A stretch of DNA of 39,013 nucleotides, from the NCBI RefSeq assembly GCF_030655195.1, contig NZ_JAURWA010000119.1, positions 1-39,013 on the forward strand, read 5' to 3'. Within the stretch, counting starts at the first letter, position 1. Every line of letters starts with the position of its first letter. A model generated the notes under the pieces. That model did not search any database. It worked only from the letters and a program-made list of their open reading frames with translations, and was not told the origin of the DNA. Below are positions 8,292 through 15,564 of this stretch, one piece after another. Both the position numbers and the translations under genes were made by a program. Origin of the DNA: Patulibacter sp. (lineage in GTDB: Bacteria > Actinomycetota > Thermoleophilia > Solirubrobacterales > Solirubrobacteraceae).

Positions 8292-9275
8292 TCACCGCAC
8301 GCAGGGCACCAGACCGAGCGAGCCGCCCGAGCCGCCCGAGAAGTCCGGGAAGAATTGGACGCACGTCGCCGGGGTCCCGCTCCCTCCCCCGCCGCCACCC
8401 GAGGGCCTGCGGTCCGGCTGCACGACGCGGACCGTCCGCTCCGCCCTGGCCGTCAGGCGGCCGGCCGTCGCGATCACCGGGAGCTGGTTGCGCAAGCGTG
8501 CACGGTTCGTGAAGCGCACCCGGACCGTGGTCGTGCGGGTCTTCCCCGGCGCGACCGACGCGAGCGACACGGTGCGCCTGGTCGGGGCGACGCCTCGGAC
8601 CGCGGCGAGCCGGACCCGTACCCTGCCCGTGGGTCCGTGGCCGGAGTTGGAGACGGTGATGCGCAACGCGTGGCGGCGCTTCGACGCCTGGACGCTCGAC
8701 GGCAGGCCGGAGAGGCGGACGCCGAGCGCCGGCTGCCCGACCAGGTCGAGCGTCAGCTGGTCGTAGACCGTGGCGGCGTCCCCGGGCGCGGTCGCCGAGA
8801 TCAGCGCGCAGTCGACCGTCAGGCCCTTCAGGAGCGAGCTCTGCACGTCGAAGCGCTGCAGTGCCGAGCCCACCCCGGCCTTCGACAGCCGGCCGCGCGA
8901 CTGCGGTGCCCCGTCGACCGTGGTGCGCAGCCACGAGGCGTCCGAGCGGTCGGCGTCGGACCCGAAGCCGATCGCCGGACCGCGATCGCAGCCTGTGGGC
9001 GTCCGGATCCCGGCGTAGGCGATGAGCGTCGTCGGGGCGCCCGCGGGCGCGCCGCGCAGCCGGATCGCCGCGCCCATCCGGCCCGTGTCGGGGTCGTAGC
9101 CGAAGCCCGCGGCCGTGATGTCGCGCTGCGGGTCGGGCACGGTGGCGTCGCCCGCCGGGTCCTCGGCCTCGCCCACGAAGACGGCGGACGCCGGGGGCGC
9201 CGAGACGGCTGCGAGGGCGACGGCGAGACCGACGGCCCCCAGGACACGTGATCGGGCGGGACGGAAGGAGCGCAC
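8292..9275 (-). CDS. Secreted beta-domain protein of unknown function, 327 aa
   Basis: The start is GTG 9275 with a GAGG ribosome site 5 nt upstream. A signal peptide is evident (RSFRPARSR, then VLGAVGLAVALAAVSA, cleavage near PASA-VF). Residues about 32-190 begin with a DPAGDATVPDPQRDI segment like surface proteins that carry a short calcium-binding-like acidic loop. Residues about 195-285 look like a CARDB/Ig-like beta sandwich (HALRITVSNSGHGPTGRVRVRL and SVAPGKTRTTTVRVRFTN). A polyglycine linker leads to a short cysteine-bounded tail (TCVQFF to PCVR). Four cysteines remain in the mature chain. Function is unknown; display or secretion is inferred only from the signal peptide and domain style. 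Confidence 0.65.
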   Translation of the reverse strand: MRSFRPARSRVLGAVGLAVALAAVSAPPASAVFVGEAEDPAGDATVPDPQRDITAAGFGYDPDTGRMGAAIRLRGAPAGAPTTLIAYAGIRTPTGCDRGPAIGFGSDADRSDASWLRTTVDGAPQSRGRLSKAGVGSALQRFDVQSSLLKGLTVDCALISATAPGDAATVYDQLTLDLVGQPALGVRLSGLPSSVQASKRRHALRITVSNSGHGPTGRVRVRLAAVRGVAPTRRTVSLASVAPGKTRTTTVRVRFTNRARLRNQLPVIATAGRLTARAERTVRVVQPDRRPSGGGGGGSGTPATCVQFFPDFSGGSGGSLGLVPCVR

Positions 9276-9298
9276 GGGGACCTCGGGCCGGGGACGGA

Positions 9299-9322
9299 GC
9301 CTCGGTCGTCGAGGACCGAGGC
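9299..9322 (-). terminator. Hairpin terminator downstream of the MpaB-family gene
   Basis: GCCTCGGTC at 9299-9307 pairs perfectly with GACCGAGGC at 9314-9322 over a 6-nt loop. It lies about 48 nt downstream of the oxygenase stop and upstream of the next minus-strand gene. No T tract. Confidence 0.6.
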
Positions 9323-9369
9323 CCTCACGCTAGCGGCAACGCGCCACTTCGAAAAGGGGCTCCCCGGTC

Positions 9370-10557
9370 CTAGTGCACCGCGGCCCGCTCGGCCACCTCG
9401 AGCGGCACCGGGGCCGACGGGGTGAAGACGACCGTCGACTGGTCGTGGCCGAGCTCCGCGTAGAGCTCCTTCGGCGTCGGCGCGTCGTGGCGGCGGTAGG
9501 TCTCCTCGGGCGAGAGGACCTCGGCGTTGCGCGCGGGGACGCCCGCGAGCACCTGGCCGGCGACGGTGACGGTGCTCGGCGACAGGATCGCCAGCAGCAT
9601 CAGCTTGGCCCGGACCGAGCGGTCGACGAGCCGGAACGACACGCGCATGACGGGCTTGATCGCCACGTCGACCCAGCGCGGCTGGCCGAGGTTGGCGAGC
9701 CGTCGCTGGTACTGCGGCATGGTCGACAGCACCGCCGCACGGAAGAACCAGCCCACGACCTTCACGAGCGGCTGGAGGGCGCGGGGCAGCTCCGGCGCGA
9801 AGGGGCCGACGTCCATCAGGTGCGCCATCGCCTCCTGCGTGGCCTCCGACGCGGCCAGGCGCGGACGCATCCGGTCGAAGTACTCCCGCACCCCGGCGCG
9901 CGTGGTGGGGATCGACTCGGGGTCGATCGTCTGCGCGTGCGCGGCGATCCGGCACTCCGCCCAGAACTGCTCCTCGTCCGCGGCGGACAGGCGACCGGGG
10001 CCGAAGACCTCGTACGTGTAGAGGATCGAATGCCACGCCGTCATGTGGATGTACAGCTGCTGCTCGGGGTTGTTGGGGTCCGAGAGCAGGCCCGAGACGG
10101 GGTCCGGCGCCGCGACGCGGGCGTGGACCTTCGTCAGGATCCCGGAGGCCTTCGCGATCGAGCGCGTGTCGCCGAACAGGCAGGTCGCGAAGTACCGGAC
10201 CGTGCGGTCGTAGCGGACCTTCGGCTGCTGGTAGATCTTGCTGGAGACCTTCACCGGCGCGATCAGGAACGGGTCGAGCTCCTCGACGACGACGGCGCGG
10301 CTGAAGCCGACGGTCAGCCCCGTCGGGTAGGACCACACGCGCCAGGCGACGGAGTCCGGCCCGAACCAGCCGTAGTCCTCGGCGGGCTCCAGGGCGCGGG
10401 CGCGGGCGCCCTGCAGGAACCGCCGGACGCGGCCGGTCCTCGCGCCGGTCGCGACGGGACGGGTCGCGGGCAGGCCGGACGTCGCCGGCGCGGCCACGGG
10501 CGGGGTGCCGAGAGGCGCGGTCTCGGGTGCTTGCGGAACGGCGGGCATCGTGGCCAT
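9370..10557 (-). CDS. MpaB-family oxygenase (DUF2236, latex-clearing-protein fold)
   Basis: This 395-residue protein carries the MpaB/rubber-oxygenase catalytic domain (about 65-330): DYGWFGPDSVAWRVWSYP, RTVRYFATCLFGDTRSIAKA, and the helix with YIHMTAWHSILYTYEVFG, where family histidines contribute to haem binding. Known relatives are the mycophenolic-acid enzyme MpaB and Lcp, which cleave isoprenoid double bonds with O2; many actinobacterial paralogues have no known substrate. The first 45 residues are Ala/Pro/Thr-rich and probably disordered, and I see no signal peptide. GGAGG lies 6 nt before ATG 10557. A TetR gene lies upstream on the same strand, with a palindrome in between that probably controls this gene. 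Confidence 0.8.
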   Translation of the reverse strand: MATMPAVPQAPETAPLGTPPVAAPATSGLPATRPVATGARTGRVRRFLQGARARALEPAEDYGWFGPDSVAWRVWSYPTGLTVGFSRAVVVEELDPFLIAPVKVSSKIYQQPKVRYDRTVRYFATCLFGDTRSIAKASGILTKVHARVAAPDPVSGLLSDPNNPEQQLYIHMTAWHSILYTYEVFGPGRLSAADEEQFWAECRIAAHAQTIDPESIPTTRAGVREYFDRMRPRLAASEATQEAMAHLMDVGPFAPELPRALQPLVKVVGWFFRAAVLSTMPQYQRRLANLGQPRWVDVAIKPVMRVSFRLVDRSVRAKLMLLAILSPSTVTVAGQVLAGVPARNAEVLSPEETYRRHDAPTPKELYAELGHDQSTVVFTPSAPVPLEVAERAAVH

Positions 10558-10613
10558 GAGGTCCTCCAGGGCGGTCGTCGGTGCCGGCGTCCACCGTCGG
10601 CCCCGACCTCAGG

Positions 10614-10639
10614 TACGGGAGCGTACATACGGTTCCGTA
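10614..10639. promoter_or_regulatory. Candidate TetR operator, 26-bp near-palindrome
   Basis: Half-sites TACGGGAGCGTAC (10614-10626) and ATACGGTTCCGTA (10627-10639) are inverted copies with 20 of 26 positions symmetric. The site lies 57 bp upstream of the MpaB-family start and 40 bp downstream of the TetR gene, in a locally AT-richer stretch expected to hold the promoter. Confidence 0.6.
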
Positions 10640-10678
10640 GCTTCGTCAACCCGCCCGTCGCCGGACCGCCCCGGAGGG

Positions 10679-11239
10679 TCAGCGGGCGAGGGCCGTCAGC
10701 AGGTCCCGGGCGAAGGCGACCACGCGGGCGGGGTCGTACTCGTCGGGTGCGGCGGTGAGCTGCCGGGCGCCCTCCTCGCAGACCGCCAGCAGGGCGAGCG
10801 GCAGGAACTCCGGGTCGAACCGGGCGACGCTCGGCCGTGCCGCGGCGAGGTCGCCGAGCATGACGCGGACGTGGTCGAGGACGACCTCGCGGCCCGCCTG
10901 GATCGACGCCTTCAGCGCACCGGGCGGCTCGTCGGGCGGGAAGAGGATGAGGCGCCAGGTGGTCGGGTCGCGACGGATGGCCACGGCGATCGCCTCGACC
11001 CACCGCAGGGCGGCCTCCAGCGGGTCGCCCTCCCCCGTGCCGGTCGCCGGCAGCGCGTCCGCGAACGTGCCGAGCGCCCGGGCGAACTCGCGCTCCAGGA
11101 GCGCGGAGAGCAGCTCGGTGCGGTTGGGGTAGGCGTTGTAGACGACCGTCTTGGCGAGCGCCGCCCGCCGCGCGACCGCCTCCATGGTCACCGACGCGAA
11201 CCCGCCGGCGACGACGAGCTCCAGCGTCGCGTCGAGCAC
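10679..11239 (-). CDS. TetR-family regulator; annotated start uncertain
   Basis: This TetR protein has an N-terminal HTH (LDATLELVVAGGFASVTMEAV, then ARRAALAKTVVYNAYPNRTELL, about 2-50) and a ligand-binding helical domain (about 60-185). The first available canonical start is GTG 11239, which makes 186 residues but clips the first HTH helix. The frame stays open upstream and encodes RRSRKPIEVRRREV, exactly the basic lead-in expected for TetR proteins, up to a TAG at 11315-11317. No ATG, GTG or TTG lies in that stretch; an in-frame ATC at 11303-11305 sits 6 nt after a TAGGAT box. The likely target is the MpaB-family gene downstream. The ligand is unknown. Confidence 0.75.
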   Translation of the reverse strand: MLDATLELVVAGGFASVTMEAVARRAALAKTVVYNAYPNRTELLSALLEREFARALGTFADALPATGTGEGDPLEAALRWVEAIAVAIRRDPTTWRLILFPPDEPPGALKASIQAGREVVLDHVRVMLGDLAAARPSVARFDPEFLPLALLAVCEEGARQLTAAPDEYDPARVVAFARDLLTALAR

Positions 11240-11397
11240 CTCGCGGCGCCGGACCTCGATCGGCTTCCGGCTGCGCCGGGGTCGGGTGGTCGCGGGCTCG
11301 GGGATCGGACGATCCTAGTGCGGCCCCGACCGCGGCCGGGACGGGATGCCGGCGGGGCGCGGCGAGGCGAGGGGGAACGGCACGGCCGGGCCGCGGG

Positions 11398-11428
11398 CCG
11401 CCGGCGCCCGGCGGCACCACGCCGGCGG
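11398..11428 (-). terminator. Hairpin after the 55-residue gene
   Basis: CCGCCGGCG at 11398-11406 pairs perfectly with CGCCGGCGG at 11420-11428 over 13 nt. It starts 1 bp past the stop codon of the minus-strand small gene and probably ends the gnd transcript. Confidence 0.5.
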
Positions 11429-11429
11429 G

Positions 11430-11597
11430 CTACTCCCCGGTCTGCGCCGCGACCAGCTTGCGGTCGACGGCCACGGCCAGGCGGTGGCGATCGCTCGCCG
11501 GGTCGTCGTCCTTGTAGTCCGCGAGCGCCACGATCAGCCACTCGATCTCCTCGAACGTCAGGTGGACGGGGGTGGACTGCTCGAGGTCGTCGGCCAT
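11430..11597 (-). CDS. Small acidic protein, 55 aa, unknown function
   Basis: ATG 11597 to TAG 11430 encodes 55 residues beginning MADDLEQSTPVHLTFEEIEW and ending VAVDRKLVAAQTGE. Every codon but a few ends in G or C, as in neighbouring genes. It is predicted as two amphipathic helices (about 14-29 and 37-51) around a YKDDDPASD loop, with a net acidic charge. I do not recognise the family. It lies 126 bp downstream of gnd on the same strand, followed at once by a hairpin, so it may share the gnd transcript. It is short enough to be missed by gene callers. Confidence 0.65.
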   Translation of the reverse strand: MADDLEQSTPVHLTFEEIEWLIVALADYKDDDPASDRHRLAVAVDRKLVAAQTGE

Positions 11598-11723
11598 CCC
11601 GCGCCCCTACCCCGGTGCCGTCGGAATACCGGTCGCGTCGATCACGGGCCGGACGGCGGACCGGTCCGTCACCGGGACCGCGGGTCGGGCACATCGCGCC
11701 CACCGCACGGTCCCGCGGGCCCA

Positions 11724-13169
11724 TCACCCCATCTCGACCTCGGTGCGGTCCCCGGACCACAGGGTGTGGAACGTGCCGTCCTTGTCGGTGCGCCGGTAGG
11801 TGTGCGCCCCGAAGAAGTCGCGCAGGCCCTGGGTCAGCGCCGCCGGCAGCCGCTCGGACGCGAGGGAGTCGTAGTAGGCCAGGGCGGAGGAGAAGCCCGG
11901 CGCCGGGACGCCCGACTGCGCCGCGACGACCACGACCCGGCGCCAGGCGGCCTCCCCGTCCTGGATCACCTTCGCGAAGTACGGGTCCTCGAGCAGCGTC
12001 ACCGGTCGGGTGTCGCGCTCGAAGGCCTCGGCGATGCGGTTGAGGAACTTCGCGCGGATGATGCAGCCGCCGCGCCAGATGCGGGCGATCTGCGCGTGGT
12101 CGATGTCCCAGTCGTACTCCTCGGCGCCGGCGATGATCGCGTCGAAGCCCTGGGCGTAGGCGACGACCTTCGACGCGTACAGGGCGGCGCGCACGTCGTC
12201 CTCGAACGACTCGCCGACCGCGGCGGCGTCCGGGCGGCTCCGCATCACGCCGCGGACGGCCTCCCGCTGCTCCGGCTTGCTCGAGACCGCGCGGGCGAAG
12301 ACCGCCTCGGCGATGCCACCGACCGGGACGCCGAGGCCGACGGCGTTCTGCACGGTCCAGACGCCCGTGCCCTTCGAGCCGGCGTGGTCCTGGATCACGT
12401 CGATCAGCGGCTCCCCGGTGGCGGCGTCGCGCTGGCGCAGCACCTCGCCCGTGATCTCGATGAGGTACGACTGCAGATCGCCCTCGTTCCACGCGGCGAA
12501 GACGTCGGCGATCGCCTCGACGTCGTGGCCCGCGACCCGTCGCAGCAGGTCGTAGGACTCGCCGATCAGCTGCATGTCGGCGTACTCGATGCCGTTGTGG
12601 ATCATCTTCACGAAGTGGCCCGCGCCGTCGGTGCCCACGTGCGTCACGCACGGCTCGCCGTCGACCTCCGCCGCGATCGTCTCGAGGATCGGGCCGAGCG
12701 TCTCGTAGGCCTCCTTCGACCCGCCGGGCATGATCGAGGGGCCGTTCAGCGCGCCCTCCTCACCCCCGGAGATCCCGGCGCCGACGAAGTTCAGGCCGCG
12801 GTCGCGCAGGTCCTTCTCGCGGCGCCGCGTGTCCTGGAAGTTGGCGTTGCCGCCGTCGACGATGATGTCGCCCTCTTCGAAGCGCTCGGCGAGCTGCTCG
12901 ATGACGGCGTCGGTGCCCTTCCCGGCCTGGACCATGATGATCGCGGTGCGCGGCTTCCGGAGGGACGCGACGAAGGCGTCGAGCTCCTCGCTCGCGACGA
13001 ACCCGGCCTCGGGGTGCTCGTCCAGCAGCGTCCTCGTCCGCTCCGGCGAGCGGTTGAAGACCGCCACCGTGTTGCCCTCGCGCCCGGCGAGGTTGCGCGC
13101 CAGGTTGGCCCCCATGACGGCCAGCCCGACGACTCCGATGTTGGCCTGCTGCGGCGTGTCGTTCGACAT
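11724..13169 (-). CDS. gnd: 6-phosphogluconate dehydrogenase (decarboxylating)
   Basis: This 481-residue enzyme of the oxidative pentose phosphate pathway converts 6-phosphogluconate to ribulose 5-phosphate with CO2 release and NADPH formation. It has the N-terminal Rossmann fold (IGVVGLAVMGANLARNLAGREG, about 9-30) followed by NRSPERT, typical of NADP preference. The substrate loop is GGEEGALNGPSIMPGG, the catalytic Lys/Asn segment is HFVKMIHNGIEYADMQLIGE (about 184-203), and the family signature is DHAGSKGTGVW (about 265). Length matches the long, E. coli-like GndA form. It is divergent from the ParB-like gene; the 143 bp between them hold both promoters. The start is ATG 13169. Confidence 0.93.
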   Translation of the reverse strand: MSNDTPQQANIGVVGLAVMGANLARNLAGREGNTVAVFNRSPERTRTLLDEHPEAGFVASEELDAFVASLRKPRTAIIMVQAGKGTDAVIEQLAERFEEGDIIVDGGNANFQDTRRREKDLRDRGLNFVGAGISGGEEGALNGPSIMPGGSKEAYETLGPILETIAAEVDGEPCVTHVGTDGAGHFVKMIHNGIEYADMQLIGESYDLLRRVAGHDVEAIADVFAAWNEGDLQSYLIEITGEVLRQRDAATGEPLIDVIQDHAGSKGTGVWTVQNAVGLGVPVGGIAEAVFARAVSSKPEQREAVRGVMRSRPDAAAVGESFEDDVRAALYASKVVAYAQGFDAIIAGAEEYDWDIDHAQIARIWRGGCIIRAKFLNRIAEAFERDTRPVTLLEDPYFAKVIQDGEAAWRRVVVVAAQSGVPAPGFSSALAYYDSLASERLPAALTQGLRDFFGAHTYRRTDKDGTFHTLWSGDRTEVEMG

Positions 13170-13312
13170 GGAGGACCACTACCCAGCGGACCGTGGCGCC
13201 CTCGCACCGTCCCGCCCGGACGCTGGCGGCGTCCCGGGCGACCCCGTGCGGGCAGGTGCCGTCGCGACGGGGGCGAATCCACCCCGGATGACGAGGACGA
13301 GGACGGTGCCGC

Positions 13313-14506
13313 ATGTCGGTCGATGACTTCCAGAAGGGCGAGGAGGCGGTGGCGCAGCTGAACGCCGAGCGGGCGCAGCAGGAGCGCGACCGGCTGGCGG
13401 CGGAGCTCGCGGCCGAGCCGGCGTTCGACACCGCGACGAAGGACCGGGTCCGGCAGGTCGTGCGGGTCGACCGGATCGCCACGGATCGCAACATCCGGCC
13501 CGACCTGCCCGAGATCCACGACCTGGCGCTGTCGATCCGTCAACGCGGACTGCTGACGCCCCCGCTCGTCCGGCGTCGGCCGGGGAGCGACGGGGACTTC
13601 CTCCTCGTGGCCGGGCACCGGCGGCACGCGGCGCTCGTGGCCCTGGGCTGGGAGACGACGCCGGTGGACGAGATCGTCGACCTCGACGAGGACGAGGCGT
13701 TCGAGATCCAGCTGCTGGAGAACGTCCAGCGCGTGCAGCTCGAGCCGATGCAGGCCGCCCGGGGCCTGCGGCTCCTGATGAAGCGCCGCGACGGGTCCAG
13801 CGCCGCGGAGGTCGCCCGGTCGATCGGCCTGTCGCCCACGTGGGTGCGCCGCCACCTCAAGCTCCTCGAGCTGCCCGACGAGGTGCAGCAGCGGGTCTCC
13901 GACGGCGACCTGTCGCTGACCATCGCCGACCTGCTGCGGCGGCAGACGGACAAGGGGTCGATCACGAGCCGTCAGGCGATCGACCTGGCCGGCAAGGTCG
14001 CCCAGGGCGACATGACGCCCGCCGAGATCCGGGCGACCTTCGGCGAGAGCGGCGGGCCGAAGGCGCCCGCACAGGTCAAGGGCGTCTTCCGTCCCGGCGA
14101 CGGCCCCGAGCCCCGCGGGGACGACAACTGGCACGACGCCGGCTCGACCGCGGACCCGGCCTCCCGCGAGTACGTCGTGCCCGACCACCGCCCGGTCCGC
14201 GACGTCGACGGGGAGGCGATCGGCGAGGACGGTGCCCCCGCGTCGTGGGATCCGTCGCGCCCTCGGGTCCAGCTGGCGGGCGAGGCGTCGGAGGGCCAGA
14301 TCCACGCGCAGCTGGACCGCTACCTGATCCGCTGGCTGACCGAGCACGCCAAGGCCGTCGGCGACGCGGTCCAGCCGCCCGCCGACCTCGACGACCTGCG
14401 GGGCCCCGAGCTGACCCTGCACGTCCGCCGGTGCGCCCAGGCGCTGCTACGGGCGGACGGCCCCGCCGCCGCGGCGCACCCCGACGCGGTCGACCGGGTG
14501 CTCTGA
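13313..14506 (+). CDS. Orphan ParB/Srx-fold protein with HTH
   Basis: In this 397-residue protein an N-terminal coiled coil (about 6-35) precedes a ParB N-terminal domain (about 48-140) with NIRPDLPEIHDLALSIRQRGL, LLVAGHRRHAAL and ENVQR. GHRRHAAL (101-108) stands where ParB CTPases have GERRxRA, and ENVQR matches the conserved ENxQR. A KorB/ParB-like HTH follows (about 144-215: SAAEVARSIGLSPTWVRRHLKLLELP). The acidic middle (about 240-320) looks disordered, and a helical C-terminal domain (about 325-390) could dimerise. No parA, parS cluster or replication gene is adjacent, so this is probably not the chromosomal segregation ParB but a DNA-binding paralogue of unknown target. Confidence 0.75.
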   Translation: MSVDDFQKGEEAVAQLNAERAQQERDRLAAELAAEPAFDTATKDRVRQVVRVDRIATDRNIRPDLPEIHDLALSIRQRGLLTPPLVRRRPGSDGDFLLVAGHRRHAALVALGWETTPVDEIVDLDEDEAFEIQLLENVQRVQLEPMQAARGLRLLMKRRDGSSAAEVARSIGLSPTWVRRHLKLLELPDEVQQRVSDGDLSLTIADLLRRQTDKGSITSRQAIDLAGKVAQGDMTPAEIRATFGESGGPKAPAQVKGVFRPGDGPEPRGDDNWHDAGSTADPASREYVVPDHRPVRDVDGEAIGEDGAPASWDPSRPRVQLAGEASEGQIHAQLDRYLIRWLTEHAKAVGDAVQPPADLDDLRGPELTLHVRRCAQALLRADGPAAAAHPDAVDRVL

Positions 14507-14536
14507 GGAGGAGGCTCCAACGGGCGGTCCCCGAGC

Positions 14537-14544
14537 CGATATCG
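14537..14544. promoter_or_regulatory. CGATATCG palindrome upstream of first DUF2294 gene
   Basis: CGATATCG (within CCGATATCGG, 14536-14545) lies 72 bp before ATG 14617. The same octamer recurs at 15546-15553 upstream of the second DUF2294 gene. I found no third copy by eye. Its function is unproven. Confidence 0.35.
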
Positions 14545-14616
14545 GATGGCCCCGGCGCACGGCTCGTCCGTGGGCGACGTCGGGCGCGCGGCTCCCGGTC
14601 CTGCGATGCTCCTGCG

Positions 14617-14979
14617 ATGAACGGTCCGGAGTCCGAGGCGCAACGCGAGTCGAGCCTCCAGGCCGAGATCTCCACGGACGTCGCCAAGCTGCACCGCGAT
14701 CGGACCGGTCGCGGGCCGACCTCGGTCCAGTGCCACATCCACGGCGACACCGTGACGCTCGTGCTCACGGGCGTGGTGACGAAGCTCGAGGAGACGCTGA
14801 TCGAGGACGGCCGCGCCGAGGCGGTCGACGCGCAGCGCAGCGAGCTCAACGCGGTGCTGGCTCCCGAGATCGGGGCGCTCGTCGCCACCGCGCTGGACCG
14901 GGACGTCAAGTTCTGCACCATCGGGACGAGCATCGAGGACGACGCCGTCGGCATCACGGTGACGTTCCGCAGGCCCTGA
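14617..14979 (+). CDS. DUF2294/MpsC-family protein, copy 1
   Basis: This 120-residue protein has the DUF2294 layout: a short N-terminal helix, the RTGRGPTSVQCHIHGDTVTLVLTG strand pair (about 29-53, in which G-R/K-GP is the family hallmark), TKLEETLIEDG and a long helix (about 68-92), then an IGTSIEDDAVGITVTF end. The family was renamed MpsC after a component of a sodium-linked membrane-potential/bicarbonate system in staphylococci, but most actinobacterial members stand alone and their role is unknown. No transmembrane segment is seen. It is convergent with a second family member. A tandem repeat (TCCTGCGATG at 14599 and 14610) puts a four-codon ATG frame directly onto this start. Confidence 0.75.
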   Translation: MNGPESEAQRESSLQAEISTDVAKLHRDRTGRGPTSVQCHIHGDTVTLVLTGVVTKLEETLIEDGRAEAVDAQRSELNAVLAPEIGALVATALDRDVKFCTIGTSIEDDAVGITVTFRRP

Positions 14980-15051
14980 TCGTCGGGTCCGGGACCTCTG
15001 GAGCCCGGCGTCCCGGGACGCGACGCGACGGCGTCGCCGGTCCCCGCGGGC

Positions 15052-15516
15052 TCAGCCGAGGGCCGGCCGCGGGGTGTCGCCGGTGCGGTCCCCGAGGACG
15101 AACGTCTCGACCGCGAGGTCGGGATCGACGTGGTTGGCGCTCAGCATCGCGACGATCTCGCGGCCGGTCACCTCGCGCACCAGCGCCTTGAAGCGCTCGG
15201 CCATCACGAGCTGGAACGCCCGGCGCTGCTCCAGCACGACGTCGCCGTGCCCCTCGCGGGCGAGCGTCTGCTCCGCCACGGTGAAGCCGCCCGTGAGCAG
15301 GACCACCGCGAGGTCGCCGACGAGGTGCGTCCGGACCGCCGTCGGCCCGCGGCCCCGGTAGCGCTTGTACAGCGAGACGATGCCGCTCGAGATCGCAGCG
15401 GCGGCGCCGACGGCCTCGCCGCCCGTGGCCTGCTCGCCGGACGCCGACTCGCCCGCGGCGGGGCCGGGCGCCGGACCGGACGGGCCCTGCGACGCGGAGG
15501 AAGCACTGCCAGGCAT
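15052..15516 (-). CDS. DUF2294/MpsC-family protein, copy 2
   Basis: This 154-residue protein has an extra N-terminal low-complexity stretch (Gly/Pro/Ser/Ala-rich, about 1-40) before the family core. The core is YRGRGPTAVRTHLVGDLAVVLLTGG (two strands), then FTVAEQTLAREG, a long helix and a LSANHVDPDLAVETFVLGD end. Only the family motifs are shared with the convergent copy 72 bp away, so this is an old duplication or independent recruitment. ATG 15516 is chosen over GTG 15522 because a TACGGT box lies exactly 6 nt before it, the leaderless geometry seen elsewhere in the window. It is divergent from the ribbon-helix-helix gene. Confidence 0.72.
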   Translation of the reverse strand: MPGSASSASQGPSGPAPGPAAGESASGEQATGGEAVGAAAAISSGIVSLYKRYRGRGPTAVRTHLVGDLAVVLLTGGFTVAEQTLAREGHGDVVLEQRRAFQLVMAERFKALVREVTGREIVAMLSANHVDPDLAVETFVLGDRTGDTPRPALG

Positions 15517-15564
15517 CGGCACACCGTAGCGGACGCCTACCGAAGCGATATCGTTTTAAGGGGT
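15517..15564. promoter_or_regulatory. Divergent promoter with CGATATCG box
   Basis: This is a 48-bp region between divergent starts. On the minus strand TACGGT (15523-15528) is 6 nt before ATG 15516, and GATATC (15547-15552) falls about 18 bp further upstream, at the -35 position. CGATATCG is at 15546-15553. On the plus strand AAGGGG ends only 1 nt before ATG 15565. Confidence 0.45.

Noticed and set aside
11657..11668. Perfect palindrome CGGACCGGTCCG downstream of gnd
   Set aside because: It is loopless and short in very GC-rich DNA and lies between two genes on the same strand; it could be a weak terminator, but evidence is too slight for a feature.
15010..15037. CGTCCCGGGACG and GCGACG-G-CGTCGC between the convergent DUF2294 genes, as a possible terminator
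   Set aside because: Both are near-loopless palindromes and would need to lose base pairs to form hairpins; much weaker than the other terminators in the window.
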